This document shows positions 54,413-64,000 of a stretch of 64,000 nt of DNA, one piece after another (the stretch's first letter is position 1; every line of letters begins with the position of its first letter). The stretch is from Streptosporangiaceae bacterium NEAU-GS5 (GTDB lineage Bacteria; Actinomycetota; Actinomycetes; Streptosporangiales; Streptosporangiaceae), in NCBI GenBank assembly GCA_017592665.1, contig JAGFNW010000007.1, positions 1-64,000 on the forward strand, read 5' to 3'. Made by a program: the position numbers and the translations under genes. The notes beneath the pieces are model-generated. The model was not told the origin of the DNA and searched no databases. It saw nothing but the letters and a program-made list of their open reading frames with translations.

Positions 54413-55601
54413 GCCGCCGGCCCAGACGTTGAGTCGGGGCCTCGACGAATCGGTACGTGAGCCGGCTCAACCCGAGGAGCAGGCTCACGTAGCCGACGGC
54501 CAGGGCGATCCGCGCCAGGAGCGGGAGGCTGCGCAGGTCGCCGGCGATCGCGTTCAGCAGGCGTAGCAGCGGGTGATGCAGCAGGTAGACCGAGTAGCTC
54601 ACGGCGCCGAGCCACGCCAGGGCGGCCGGGATGCGCCGCCTCCGGCAGGCCATGCCGACCGCGAACGTGGTCCCGGCGAGCACCAGCGTCGTGATCCACA
54701 CGCCGGGTTGGACCCACCACCAGCCTGCCTGGATCGACCAAACGGGGGCCAGCGCGACCAGCGCGGCCGCCGCCAGGATGGGCCAGAACCGCCCGGTCCC
54801 CTGCTCCCACCGGTAGATCGCGGTGCCGGTGAACATGACCGCGAGAATGGCGGCGCCGAACCACGGCACGAAGCTGCTGAAGACCAGCAGCACCAGCGCC
54901 ATGACCCCGAGTGTGTACGCCGCCGGGGTGCCGAACCGGCGGGTGAGCAGGCAGGTCATGCCGATCGCGAAGAGCGCGCCGGAAACGATGGCGGGCCAGT
55001 GGCCGGGCAGCAGGGGCGAGTCCAATACGAGGCCGGCCGCTATCCCGATGAGCCCGAAGATCCCGGCGAACAGGCCGCTGCGCCGCTGCAACCCGGCCGT
55101 GAACAGCGCCGTCACCAGCAGGTAGAAGACCATCTCGTACGACAGGGTCCACATGGGGTCGGCCAGGGCGCCCACGTGGACGACGTCGAGCAGCATCGTC
55201 GCGTGCGCGGCGACCGTGGACAGGTGGCGTGGCACCTGCTCCCGGATGGGCACCCACAACGCCATCACGAGCACGGCCGCCGCGACGACGAGATAGAGGG
55301 GGTAGAGCCGGAACGCCCGGCTGATCCAGAACGCCTGCACGTCGCCGCGCCGCTCCAGCGATGCCGGGATGATGTAGCCGCTCACCAGGAAGAACACCAG
55401 CACGCCGTACATGCCGAGGTTGAACCAGTAGGGGCGGAGCGCCGGGAGCAACCATGGGAACATGTGCTCCCCCACGACCGCGAGGGCTCCGAGGCCGCGC
55501 AAGGCGTCAAGCCAGGCCAGCCGCTTTCCCGAGCCGGATCCGGATCCCGGAGCAGGCTGGGGGGCGTCCTGTCCAAAGGCGTGCGCTTGAGCGGCAATCA
55601 C
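54324..55601 (-). CDS. Acyltransferase family 3 membrane protein
   Basis: About 425 residues from GTG 55601 (a TTG at 55610 is also open). About ten TM helices are present. Motifs: RLAWLDALRGLGALAVVGEHMF (with the family Arg), LGMYGVLVFFLVSGYII, and WTLSYEMVFYLLV. Such proteins O-acylate sugars of the wall, lipopolysaccharide-like polymers or antibiotics. Its 3' 89 bp overlap the deacetylase gene on the other strand. Both act on surface polysaccharide, so a functional link is possible. Confidence 0.9.
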   Translation of the reverse strand: MIAAQAHAFGQDAPQPAPGSGSGSGKRLAWLDALRGLGALAVVGEHMFPWLLPALRPYWFNLGMYGVLVFFLVSGYIIPASLERRGDVQAFWISRAFRLYPLYLVVAAAVLVMALWVPIREQVPRHLSTVAAHATMLLDVVHVGALADPMWTLSYEMVFYLLVTALFTAGLQRRSGLFAGIFGLIGIAAGLVLDSPLLPGHWPAIVSGALFAIGMTCLLTRRFGTPAAYTLGVMALVLLVFSSFVPWFGAAILAVMFTGTAIYRWEQGTGRFWPILAAAALVALAPVWSIQAGWWWVQPGVWITTLVLAGTTFAVGMACRRRRIPAALAWLGAVSYSVYLLHHPLLRLLNAIAGDLRSLPLLARIALAVGYVSLLLGLSRLTYRFVEAPTQRLGRRLIQAIRPASALRRTALPPDPLSLGTPGPG

Positions 55602-55680
55602 CTGCCCCAACCTACCCCGTAGGCCGTGGTCAACCCTCCGGAACCCCTACGTGGACAGGGGCGCGCGGAACGGCCTCAGC

Positions 55681-57228
55681 TCATTCCCATTCGATGGTGC
55701 CGGGAGGTTTGCTGGTGACGTCGATGGTGACGCGGTTGATTTCGCGGACCTCGTTGGTGATGCGGGTGGAGATCCTGGAGAGGACGTCGTAGGGGACCCG
55801 GGCCCAGTCGGCGGTCATGGCGTCTTCCGAGGTGACGGGGCGGAGGACGACCGGGTGGCCGTAGGTGCGGCCGTCGCCCTGGACGCCGACCGAGCGGACG
55901 TCGGCGAGGAGGACGACGGGGCACTGCCAGATCTCCCGGTCGAGGCCGGCCCGGGACATCTCCTCGCGGACGATGGCGTCGGCCTCCCTGAGGATGTCGA
56001 GGCGCTCCTTGGTGACTTCGCCGATGATGCGGATGCCGAGGCCGGGGCCGGGGAACGGCTGCCGCCAGACCATGGCCGCGGGCAGGCCGAGCTCTTCGCC
56101 CGCCCGGCGGACCTCGTCCTTGAAGAGCGTGCGCAGCGGCTCGACCAGCTGGAACTTGAGGTCGTCGGGAAGGCCGCCGACGTTGTGGTGGGACTTGATG
56201 TTGGCGGTGCCGGTGCCGCCGCCGGATTCGACCACGTCGGGATAGAGCGTGCCCTGGACGAGGAAGTCGACCGGGCCGTCGGCCATGATGGCGCGCTGCT
56301 CGTCTTCGAAGACGCGGATGAACTCGCGGCCGATGATCTTGCGCTTCTCCTCGGGGTCGGTGACCCCGGACAGGGCCTTGAGGAAGCGCTCGGCGGCGTC
56401 GACGACGCGCAGCCGCACGCCCGTGGCGGCGACGAAGTCCTGCTCGACCTGGGCGGCCTCGCCCTTGCGCAGCAGCCCGTGGTCGACGAAGACACAGGTC
56501 AGCCGGTCGCCGATGGCCCGCTGCACGAGCGCCCCGGCCACCGCGGAGTCGACCCCGCCGGACAGGGCGCAGATGGCCCGGCCGTCGCCGACCTGCTCGC
56601 GGACGGCCGCGACGGCCTCCTCGACGATGTTGAGCATGGTCCACGACGGGCGGCAGCCGGCCGCGTCGAGGAAGTGCTTGAGCACGGCCTGGCCGTGGGC
56701 CGAGTGCAGTACCTCGGGGTGGAACTGCACGCCGTACATGCCGCGGGAGGGGGACTCGAAGGCGGCGACGGGCGTGTCGGCGGTGGACGCGGTGACCGCG
56801 AAGCCTTCGGGGGCGGCGACGACCGAGTCGCCGTGTGACATCCACACCTGCTGCGCCGCGGGCAGCCCGGCGAACAGGGCCCCTTCGCGCAGCACGGTCA
56901 GCGGCGTGCCACCGAACTCCGACAGACCGGTTTTCGCCACCCGCCCGCCCAGCTCCCGTGCCATCACCTGGAACCCGTAGCAGATCCCGAACAGTGGCAC
57001 ACCGGCCTCGAACAGACCCGACGGGGCCCCCGGCGCCCCTTCGGCGTAAACAGACGAAGGGCCTCCGGACAGGATGATCGCCTTGGGCTTCTTGGCCAGC
57101 ATCTGCTCGACCGGCATGCTCGAGGGCACGATCTCGGAGAAGACGTGGCACTCGCGCACCCGCCGCGCGATCAGCTGCGCATACTGCGCGCCGAAGTCGA
57201 CGACAAGGACCGTGTCGAACTCAGACAC
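55681..57228 (-). CDS. guaA: GMP synthase (glutamine-hydrolysing)
   Basis: 515 residues from a GTG start, normal length. The N-terminal class I glutamine amidotransferase has Cys83 in [10 protein letters not shown] and the distal His-Glu in [11 protein letters not shown]. The ATP pyrophosphatase domain has the PP-loop [10 protein letters not shown]. The C-terminal dimerisation domain ends in [17 protein letters not shown]. It converts XMP to GMP. It is a stand-alone gene here, 50 bp upstream of (in transcript order, after) the aldehyde dehydrogenase. Confidence 0.97.
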   Translation of the reverse strand: MSEFDTVLVVDFGAQYAQLIARRVRECHVFSEIVPSSMPVEQMLAKKPKAIILSGGPSSVYAEGAPGAPSGLFEAGVPLFGICYGFQVMARELGGRVAKTGLSEFGGTPLTVLREGALFAGLPAAQQVWMSHGDSVVAAPEGFAVTASTADTPVAAFESPSRGMYGVQFHPEVLHSAHGQAVLKHFLDAAGCRPSWTMLNIVEEAVAAVREQVGDGRAICALSGGVDSAVAGALVQRAIGDRLTCVFVDHGLLRKGEAAQVEQDFVAATGVRLRVVDAAERFLKALSGVTDPEEKRKIIGREFIRVFEDEQRAIMADGPVDFLVQGTLYPDVVESGGGTGTANIKSHHNVGGLPDDLKFQLVEPLRTLFKDEVRRAGEELGLPAAMVWRQPFPGPGLGIRIIGEVTKERLDILREADAIVREEMSRAGLDREIWQCPVVLLADVRSVGVQGDGRTYGHPVVLRPVTSEDAMTADWARVPYDVLSRISTRITNEVREINRVTIDVTSKPPGTIEWE

Positions 57229-57278
57229 CGGTGTGAACCCCCCAAGCGAATCGGAGGGTCCAGTCTATCGACCCCTCG

Positions 57279-58835
57279 TCACTTCAAGCGCAGCCGCTTC
57301 ATGGTCTTCAGCAGCCCGGAGAGCGTGTCGGCGTACTTGTCGTACGTCATACCGAAGGCCGGTTCGAACCCGAGCCAGGAGGCCTGGCTGGAGACGGTCT
57401 GGACCTCGGTGTACTTGAGCAGGCCTTCGGCGCCGTGCCGTCGTCCCAGGCCGGACGCCTTCATGCCGCCCATGGGGGCGTCGTAGGAGGCGTAGGCCGA
57501 GCCGTACCCCTCGTTGATGTTCACGGTGCCGGCCTTGATGCGGGTGGCGACGGCGCGGGCGCGAGCCGGGTTCTTGGTCCAAACGGACGCGTTGAGGCCG
57601 TAGACGGTGTCGTTGGCCTTCTCCACGGCCTCGGCCACGTCCCGGAAGCGGTAGATCGCCACGACCGGGCCGAAGGTCTCGTCCTTGCACAGCGCCATGT
57701 CGTCGGTCACGCCGGTCAGGATCGTGGGCTCGTAGAACAGCGGGCCCACGTCGGGCCGCGCCTTGCCTCCGGTGACGACCGTGGCGCCCTTGGCCACGGC
57801 GTCGGCCACGTGCGCGGACACGGCGTCGAGCTGGCGCTGCGAGGTGAGCGAGCCCATCTGCACGTCCCACCCGAAGCCCGCGCCGAGCCGCATCCGGCCG
57901 ACCTTGTCGGCGAACTTCTTGGTGAAGGCGTCGGCGATCGAGTCCTGGACGTACAGCCGCTCGATCGAGATGCACAGCTGACCGGCGTTGGTGAAGCAGG
58001 CGCGGATGGCGCCCTGGGCGCTGGCCTCGATGTCGGCGTCGTCGAGCACGATCATCGGGTTCTTGCCGCCGAGCTCGAGCGAGCATCCGATGAGTCGCTT
58101 GGCCGCCTCTTCGGCGATCTTCCGGCCGCCGCGGGTGGACCCGGTGAAGGCCACGTAGTCGGCGCCGTCGATCAGAGTGTCGCCGATGTCGGCCGGGTCG
58201 CCGAGCACGACCTGCCAGATGTCCTTCGGCATGCCGAGTTCGTGGAGGAGCGCGATCGTCCACAGGGTGGACAGCGCGGTCTGGGTGTCCGGCTTGTGCA
58301 CGACGGCGTTTCCGGCCATCAGCGCGGGGACGACGTCGGTCACGCCGAGCGACAGCGGGTAGTTCCACGGTGAGATCAGCGCGACCGTGCCCTTGGGCTG
58401 GCGGAGCTCGACGGTCTTGGTCGCGAGCGGGAAGATGCCGGCCCGCCGCCGCGGCGCGAGGAGTCCGGGCGCGCGCCGGGAAAAATAAAGTACGCAGCCG
58501 GCCACGTCGAGAACTTCCTCGAACGCGTGCCGGCGGGCCTTCCCGGTCTCGGACTGGACGATGTCGAGGATCTCCGACCGGCGGTCGATGATCGCGTCGT
58601 GCAGCCTCAGGAATGGCTTGATCCGCTCCGTCGCCGGGAGTGCCGCCCAGGCCTCCTGTGCGGCCCTGGCCTTGGCATACGCCGTGCGTACGTCGTCCGG
58701 AGTGGAGATCGGCAGGTCGGCGAGATGCTCGCCGGTGAACGGCATCCGGATCTCCTGGGTCTTGCCCTCGGAGGTCACCAGGCCGGCCAAGCGCGCTACG
58801 TCCATACCCGAAGAATATTCCGCCAGGTAGGCCAT
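57279..58835 (-). CDS. gabD2: Succinate-semialdehyde dehydrogenase-type ALDH
   Basis: 518 residues from ATG 58835 (ATG 58805 is an alternative). Motifs: ISPWNYPLSL (coenzyme), FTGSTRGGRKI, catalytic Glu254 in LELGGKNP, and Cys288 in FTNAGQLCIS. The C-terminus is family-typical. The closest named group I recognise is the actinobacterial GabD2, which oxidises succinic semialdehyde with NADP. Substrate specificity cannot be proven from sequence. It diverges from the kinase gene across a 74-bp gap. Confidence 0.88.
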   Translation of the reverse strand: MAYLAEYSSGMDVARLAGLVTSEGKTQEIRMPFTGEHLADLPISTPDDVRTAYAKARAAQEAWAALPATERIKPFLRLHDAIIDRRSEILDIVQSETGKARRHAFEEVLDVAGCVLYFSRRAPGLLAPRRRAGIFPLATKTVELRQPKGTVALISPWNYPLSLGVTDVVPALMAGNAVVHKPDTQTALSTLWTIALLHELGMPKDIWQVVLGDPADIGDTLIDGADYVAFTGSTRGGRKIAEEAAKRLIGCSLELGGKNPMIVLDDADIEASAQGAIRACFTNAGQLCISIERLYVQDSIADAFTKKFADKVGRMRLGAGFGWDVQMGSLTSQRQLDAVSAHVADAVAKGATVVTGGKARPDVGPLFYEPTILTGVTDDMALCKDETFGPVVAIYRFRDVAEAVEKANDTVYGLNASVWTKNPARARAVATRIKAGTVNINEGYGSAYASYDAPMGGMKASGLGRRHGAEGLLKYTEVQTVSSQASWLGFEPAFGMTYDKYADTLSGLLKTMKRLRLK

Positions 58836-58909
58836 TTGCTACCAGCCGGTAGACAACCATCCGGACACGGCGCTACCCGCTTTTCCCCAAAAGACGCCAA
58901 AATCCAGTT

Positions 58910-61120
58910 ATGCACTCGCCACTGAGGACCGGCGATCCCACCACGTTGGGGGGGTACCACCTTCGAGCCCGAATCGGCGACGGCGGCCAGGGGGTCGTCT
59001 ACCTCGGCGCGAGCGCGTCCGGAGAACAGGTCGCGATCAAGTGGCTCCGGCCGGACCTGGCCGGAGACGCTCAGGTCCAGGAGCGCTTTCTGCGCGAGGT
59101 AACGTCGGCGAAACGGGTCGCTCCCTTCTGCACCGCGCAGGTCATCGAGAGCGGGATCGACCAGGACCGTCCGTACATCGTCAGCGAATACATCGATGGG
59201 CCATCCCTCCAGCAACGGGTGATGGACACCGGGCCGATGGCGGGGTCGGCCCTGCACCGGCTCGCCGTGGGCACGGCCACCGCGCTCGCCGCCATCCACC
59301 AGGCGGGGATCATCCATCGAGACCTCAAGCCCGCCAACGTCATCATGGGCCCGGACGGGCCACGTGTGATCGACTTCGGCATCGCCAAGGCGCTCGACGC
59401 GTCGTCCACGCTGACGTCGCGTCCGGTCGGCACGCCCTCGTACATGTCGCCCGAGCAGATCATGGGGACCGCGGTCGGCCCGTCCACCGACATGTTCGCG
59501 TGGGCCTGCACGATCATCTACGCGGCCAACGGCCAGGCCCCCTTCGGAAGCGACACGCTGCCCGCCGTCATCAACCGCATCCTGAACGGGCAGGCCCAGC
59601 TGGGCAGCCTGTCCGGACCGCTCGCCGACGTCGTCAGGGCCTGCCTGGCCAAGGATCCCGCCACCCGGCCGACCGCCGAACAGGTGCTGCTGCGCCTGCT
59701 GAGCGGCCAGTCCGTGCCCGACCGGCCCGAGCAGGTCAACCACCGGCAGGAGCGGCCTGAGCCGGTCCTGGAGCAGGGCGCCGCGGTGGCCGCCGCGCCG
59801 CCGACGGCGCGCCGGTTCGACCCGAGCGTCCCGCCGCCACCCGGCGTCCGCCAGATCCCCTTCGGCCCGCCGATGGGCAACCAGGCGCCGCAGGGAGCCC
59901 AGCCACCGCAGGGAGGCCGGCCATCGGTAGCGGGCAACCAGGCCGCCTCGATGGGGCACCAGGCGCCGCCTCCGGGCGGGCTCACGCCGGCCACCTATCC
60001 CCCGCCGCTGCCGTCGGCCATGACCACCCGCATCGCGCCGGAACCACCGCCGTCCCGCCGGAACGGATGGACGGGGGCCATCGCCGCCGGCATCGCCGTG
60101 CTGCTCGTGGTGGCCGTGATCGTGATCCTGCGCACCCGTGACACGGGCGGCACGAGCGCCACCAGCCCGACCCCGTCGACGTCGGCGTCGAAGAAGCCGA
60201 GCCCCTCGCCGTCGCCCAGTCCGGTGATCCGGGAGGTCGCGCTGCCGGGCGTCAAGGCCACGCTGTACGAGAGCGCGTCGGACCCGTTGACCATCAACTA
60301 CTACGAGGTCTGGGACGACGCCAAGAAGCTCTGGGTGAACTACCCGCGGGAGTCGCGGACCGGCGACTTCGTGAAGAGCACGAAGTACTGGCAGCAGTCG
60401 GTCTCGCCCGACGGCCTCACGGTCGCCGGCCGGACCAAGAAGTACACCACCGACGACTATCACGCGGTCGACCTGATCAACCGCCTGACCAAGGCCGTGC
60501 GCTCGGTCAAGACCGTGAAGAACCCGCTGACGTATGAGTATCCGGAGTGGACCCGCGACAGCGGCCGGCTGCTGCTGTCGATCCGCAAATCGGGCACGCC
60601 GACCTGGACGACCAGGGGGTTCATCGTGATCGACGTGGCGGCCGGCACCGCCTCGGTGCACGAGATCGATCAGAGCGACATCGCGGGCGGCCGGTTCTAC
60701 TGGAACGGCGACGAGTCCGGCGTGGTCACACCGTTCGTCCGGAACAAGAAGAACGGCCTCCGGTTCTACAACCTCGACGGCAGCGAGCAGCGGGAGATGG
60801 AGGTCGGACAGACCTACAACGTGGCCTCGGGCCTGCTGTCCCCCTCTGGCGACCTGATCGTGACCAAGTGCCGCGACGACGAGAAGAAGACCTGCGTCTG
60901 GAACGCCTCCAGCGGCATCGAGGCGCTCCGGATCACCTCGGCCTGCACCAAGGTGCTGGGCTGGTGGGACGAGCAGCATCTGCTCTGCTGGGCCACCGAC
61001 ACGGCCAACGTCACCACGGTGTCGGTCGTCGACCTCCACGGCGTCATCACGAGGAAGGTCCTGGACACTACCCAATCCGACGACCTGGCGCCCTACTTCA
61101 CGCGCAATCCGACATCATGA
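58910..61120 (+). CDS. Membrane Ser/Thr protein kinase with propeller-like ectodomain
   Basis: 736 residues. Kinase domain (about 15-270): IGDGGQGVVYLG, Lys44 in VAIKWL, HRDLKPANV (Asp138), DFG at 155-157, and SYMSPEQIMG. A Pro/Gln-rich juxtamembrane region (about 270-380) and one TM helix (about 386-408) follow. A Ser/Thr-rich stalk then leads to an extracellular part (about 440-736) with repeated blades such as WTRDSGRLLLSIRKSG and YNVASGLLSPSGDLIVTK, like WD40/TolB propellers. It probably senses a wall or solute ligand. Confidence 0.92.
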   Translation: MHSPLRTGDPTTLGGYHLRARIGDGGQGVVYLGASASGEQVAIKWLRPDLAGDAQVQERFLREVTSAKRVAPFCTAQVIESGIDQDRPYIVSEYIDGPSLQQRVMDTGPMAGSALHRLAVGTATALAAIHQAGIIHRDLKPANVIMGPDGPRVIDFGIAKALDASSTLTSRPVGTPSYMSPEQIMGTAVGPSTDMFAWACTIIYAANGQAPFGSDTLPAVINRILNGQAQLGSLSGPLADVVRACLAKDPATRPTAEQVLLRLLSGQSVPDRPEQVNHRQERPEPVLEQGAAVAAAPPTARRFDPSVPPPPGVRQIPFGPPMGNQAPQGAQPPQGGRPSVAGNQAASMGHQAPPPGGLTPATYPPPLPSAMTTRIAPEPPPSRRNGWTGAIAAGIAVLLVVAVIVILRTRDTGGTSATSPTPSTSASKKPSPSPSPSPVIREVALPGVKATLYESASDPLTINYYEVWDDAKKLWVNYPRESRTGDFVKSTKYWQQSVSPDGLTVAGRTKKYTTDDYHAVDLINRLTKAVRSVKTVKNPLTYEYPEWTRDSGRLLLSIRKSGTPTWTTRGFIVIDVAAGTASVHEIDQSDIAGGRFYWNGDESGVVTPFVRNKKNGLRFYNLDGSEQREMEVGQTYNVASGLLSPSGDLIVTKCRDDEKKTCVWNASSGIEALRITSACTKVLGWWDEQHLLCWATDTANVTTVSVVDLHGVITRKVLDTTQSDDLAPYFTRNPTS

Positions 61121-61165
61121 ACACACCTCATGAACCCCCGCCCGGAAAGATCCGTGTCAAGGTGC

Positions 61166-63001
61166 ATGAAGAACGTGGGCCGCGCAGCCTGGGCGTTGAC
61201 CGCCTGTCTGCTGGTCGTGACAGGGTGCTCGGAGAGCCGTGCGAAGACGGCCCCCGCCGCGCCATCGCTGGAGCTTGACAGCAAGGTCAAACTGGTGGCC
61301 TACACGGGCTGCGACCAGATGCTGACCGATCTCCGCACAGCGGCGGCGAAGCACGTGACGGCGTGGGGCCTGTGGCCCATCGTGCCCGCGGCAATGAATC
61401 GGGAGGACGTGGCCGGAAAGAGCACGACCGACGTTCCCGACCATTCCACGACCAATGTGAACGAAGCAGGCGTGGACGAGCCCGATCTGGTCAAGACCGA
61501 CGGGAAGCGGGTGATCACGTTCAGCCAGGGCGTGCTCCGGGTCGTGGACACCGCGACCCGGAAGGTCACCGGCTCGCTGCGGCTGGTGCCGAAGGCGCAG
61601 AGCTGGGCCCAGGCCGATCTGCTCATTTCCGGCGACCGAGCCCTTGTGCTGTTCCAGGGGGGCGGGATCGTTCCATTTGGCGCGGTCGCGAAGATGCCGG
61701 CCGGATACGACGGCCCCCAGTACGTGCTGGTCGACCTGGCCGGCACACCCAAGGTCATCTCCACGATGTCGGTGCGCGGCGCGTACGTCGACGCCCGGCA
61801 GGTCGGCTCGACCGTGCGGGTCGTGGTCCGCTCCGTGCCGGAGATCGCGTTCTCCTCCACGTGGAAGAACGAGAAGAAGGCGCTGAAGGCCAACCGCGAG
61901 ACGATCATGGCCGCGCCCATCGAGGCCTGGCAGCCGCAGTACACCATCGACGGCGCTACCTCGCGCGTCGGCTGCGACCGGATCAGCCACCCGGACGCCT
62001 ACACGGGCACGTCCCTGCTGACCGTCTACACCTTCGACCTGGCCGCCGGCTTCAACTCGGCCCCGCCGATCAGCGTGGCCGCCGACGGCGACACCGTCTA
62101 CGGGACCGCCACCAGCCTTTACGTGACGAGCAACCCCTCCTGGTGGATCCAAGCCGACAAGGATCCCGAGACCACCGAGATCCACCGCTTCGACGTCAGC
62201 ACCCCCGGCTCGCCGACCTACGTGGCCTCCGGCGAGGTCCCCGGGCGGCTGCTCAACCAATATTCACTGTCGGAGTACGAGGGCCACCTCCGCGTCGCCA
62301 CGACCGGCCCCAAGGACAGCGGGGTGTACGTCCTCGACGCGGCGCGCCTCGCCCGGCTCGGCCAGGTCACCGGGCTGGGGCACGGCGAGCGCATCTACTC
62401 GGTCCGCTTCATCGGCTACGCCGGCTACGTCGTGTCCTTCCGCCAGGTCGACCCGCTCTACACGATCGACCTGCGCGACCCGGGCAAGCCCGCGGTCACC
62501 GGCGAACTCGAGCTGACCGGCTACTCGGCCTACCTGCACCCTTCCGGCGACGGCAGGCTGCTCGGCATCGGCCAGGAGGCCACCGCCAAGGGCCGCACGC
62601 TCGGCACGCAGGTCTCCCTGTTCGACGTGGCCGACCCGGCGCACCCCAAGATCCTGTCCCGCTACGTGAAACAGGACAGCACCACCGACGCCGAGTGGGA
62701 CCCGCACGCGTTCCTCTATTGGCCGAAGTCGGGCCTCGCCATGGTGCCGCTGGTGACCTGGGGCAAGAACTGGTCCGAGCCGACGAAGGCGCTCGTGCTC
62801 CACGTGACCGACGACGCCATCACCGAGGTCGGCACGATCACGCACCCGTGGGTCGAGCCGCACGGCGAGTTCGCGCCGCCCGACCCCAGCATCAAGCGCT
62901 GCCTGATCATCGGCGACACCATGTGGACCGTCTCCGACCTCGGCCTCAGGGTCACCGACTCGGCCACGCTGGCGCAGAAGGCCTGGATCCCGTTCCACTG
63001 A
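61166..63001 (+). CDS. Beta-propeller lipoprotein
   Basis: 611 residues from ATG 61166, where a signal peptide with the lipobox LLVVTGC (acylated Cys21) begins; the 5' extension to 61130 was not used. The body matches the secreted beta-propeller domain family: VNEAGVDEPDLVKTDGKRVITFSQGVLRVVDT, EYEGHLRVATTG, and LYTIDLRDPGKPAVTGELELTGYSAYLHP, ending in DPHAFLYWPKSGL. It is membrane-anchored and extracytoplasmic. It follows the propeller kinase by 45 bp on the same strand, suggesting a ligand or partner, which is inference. Confidence 0.9.
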   Translation: MKNVGRAAWALTACLLVVTGCSESRAKTAPAAPSLELDSKVKLVAYTGCDQMLTDLRTAAAKHVTAWGLWPIVPAAMNREDVAGKSTTDVPDHSTTNVNEAGVDEPDLVKTDGKRVITFSQGVLRVVDTATRKVTGSLRLVPKAQSWAQADLLISGDRALVLFQGGGIVPFGAVAKMPAGYDGPQYVLVDLAGTPKVISTMSVRGAYVDARQVGSTVRVVVRSVPEIAFSSTWKNEKKALKANRETIMAAPIEAWQPQYTIDGATSRVGCDRISHPDAYTGTSLLTVYTFDLAAGFNSAPPISVAADGDTVYGTATSLYVTSNPSWWIQADKDPETTEIHRFDVSTPGSPTYVASGEVPGRLLNQYSLSEYEGHLRVATTGPKDSGVYVLDAARLARLGQVTGLGHGERIYSVRFIGYAGYVVSFRQVDPLYTIDLRDPGKPAVTGELELTGYSAYLHPSGDGRLLGIGQEATAKGRTLGTQVSLFDVADPAHPKILSRYVKQDSTTDAEWDPHAFLYWPKSGLAMVPLVTWGKNWSEPTKALVLHVTDDAITEVGTITHPWVEPHGEFAPPDPSIKRCLIIGDTMWTVSDLGLRVTDSATLAQKAWIPFH

Positions 63002-63006
63002 CGGAT

Positions 63007-64000
63007 TCAGATGCGCTGGATGGCGGCGTCGGCCTCCAGGTCGGTGTCCATCGCCTGCGACAGCCGCTCCGCCTCGACCTTCCGGCCGAACTGCTCCACC
63101 TCGCGCTTGACCTGCTCGGCGTCCCAGCCCAGGGGGCCCGCCATCAGCTCGGCGGCCTCCTGGGCCACGGTCAGCCCCCGGTGGAAGGTCTCGATCGACA
63201 CGTGCGTGCGCCGGCTCAGCGCGTCGTCCAGGTGCAGGGCGCCCTCATGCGTGGCCGCGTACACGATCTCGGCCCGCAGGTAGTCGTCGGCGCCCGTCAG
63301 CGGCCGCGCGAGCGAGCCGTCCCGCTCGATCAGGACCAGGACTTGGTCGATGACCGAGCCGTAGCGCTGCAGCAGGTGCTCGATCCGGGCCACGTGCAGG
63401 CCGGAGTTCTGGGCCAGGCGGTGCCGGGTGTTCCACAGGGCCTGGTAGCCCTCGGCGCCCACCAGCGGGACCCGGTCCGTGCATGACGGGGGCACGCGCT
63501 GGTCGAGCCCGTGCGCCACGGCGTCGACCGCGTCGGCGGCCATCACCCGGTACGTCGTGAACTTGCCGCCCGCGACCATCACGAGACCGGGCACCGGGTG
63601 CGCCACCACATGCTCGCGCGACAGCTTCGAGGTCTCCTCCGACTCCCCGGCCAGCAGCGGGCGCAGCCCCGCGTACACCCCTTCGACGTCGTCGTGCGTG
63701 AGCGGCACCGACAGCACCGCGTTGACGTGGTCGAGCACGTAGTCGATGTCGTGCCGGGACGCGGCCGGGTGCGCCTTGTCCAGATCCCAGCGGGTGTCGG
63801 TGGTGCCGATGATCCAGTGCCGTCCCCACGGGATCACGAACAGCACCGACTTCTCCGTACGCAGGATGATGCCGGTCAGCGAGTGGATGCGGTCGCGCGG
63901 GACGACCAGGTGGACGCCCTTGGAGGCGCGCACGTGGATCTGCCCGCGCCCGCCGACCAGCTCCTGGATGTCGTCGGTCCACACGCCGGTGGCGTTGACC
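63007..64000 (-). CDS. glpD: Aerobic glycerol-3-phosphate dehydrogenase, C-terminal part (5' end outside window)
   Basis: 331 residues are visible, from VNATGVWTDDIQ at the window edge to the stop. The NATGVW segment of the FAD domain, GVHLVVPRDRI, FVIPWGRHWIIGTTDT, GLRPLL and VAGGKFTTYR are typical GlpD motifs. The C-terminal DAO_C domain covers about the last 130 residues. It oxidises glycerol-3-phosphate at the membrane and passes electrons to quinone. The N-terminal FAD-binding half is missing only because the window ends. Confidence 0.94.
   Translation of the reverse strand, partial: VNATGVWTDDIQELVGGRGQIHVRASKGVHLVVPRDRIHSLTGIILRTEKSVLFVIPWGRHWIIGTTDTRWDLDKAHPAASRHDIDYVLDHVNAVLSVPLTHDDVEGVYAGLRPLLAGESEETSKLSREHVVAHPVPGLVMVAGGKFTTYRVMAADAVDAVAHGLDQRVPPSCTDRVPLVGAEGYQALWNTRHRLAQNSGLHVARIEHLLQRYGSVIDQVLVLIERDGSLARPLTGADDYLRAEIVYAATHEGALHLDDALSRRTHVSIETFHRGLTVAQEAAELMAGPLGWDAEQVKREVEQFGRKVEAERLSQAMDTDLEADAAIQRI

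Overview
The window is high-GC DNA with GTG and TTG starts, four-base start/stop overlaps and many LacI/TetR/LuxR-type and envelope genes, as in a filamentous actinomycete. Gene content fits a Streptosporangiaceae-like genus such as Nonomuraea, but the genus is inferred, not proven. No rRNA, tRNA, prophage or CRISPR array was seen. The only mobile-element trace is the 3' end of an IS5-type transposase at the left edge.

Layout. 1-8649: IS remnant; a secreted CBM2-GH5 cellulase behind a perfect CebR/CelR operator; purN-purH; membrane proteins; sucC-sucD. 8862-16442 and on to 19300: a secreted protein, a lone B12-binding protein, PcrA/UvrD helicase, PIG-L deacetylase, CPBP protease, a GCS2-type ligase, and a PspC-domain histidine kinase/LuxR regulator pair divergent from a PspC-toastrack protein. 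19393-24024: a form II molybdenum hydroxylase operon (coxS-L-M), then coxG beyond a striking mirrored repeat.

24132-35481 is an envelope glycopolymer region. It holds two GT2-TagF fusion polymerases, a GT4, a CDP-alcohol phosphatidyltransferase, two tandem sulfotransferases and a Stealth-family phosphotransferase. 35576-49683 encodes all six steps to CMP-pseudaminic acid (PseH, I, G, F, B, C). The pseB-pseC operon continues into an unassigned protein, a methyltransferase-like protein with a repetitive N-terminus, an acyl carrier protein, an AMP-ligase, a LuxE-like acyl-protein synthetase and a LuxC-like reductase. A TetR/hydrolase pair with its own palindromic operator splits the cluster. I infer that the region makes a pseudaminate-containing wall polymer (teichulosonic-acid-like) with an acyl- or aldehyde-derived decoration. 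This is the best candidate for an undescribed system.

49694-64000: a YdeI-family protein; a hydroxyproline-type catabolic pair; about 750 bp of G-rich minisatellites; a CE4 deacetylase and an acyltransferase overlapping tail to tail; guaA; gabD2-type dehydrogenase; a membrane Ser/Thr kinase with a propeller-like ectodomain next to a propeller lipoprotein; and a partial glpD.

A recurring oddity is short tandem repeats starting at the 3' ends of genes: 17 bp after sucD, 44 bp after the B12 protein, 51 bp after pcrA. There are also in-frame expansions in the methyltransferase and LuxC genes. All calls come from reading the sequence; no database search was possible.
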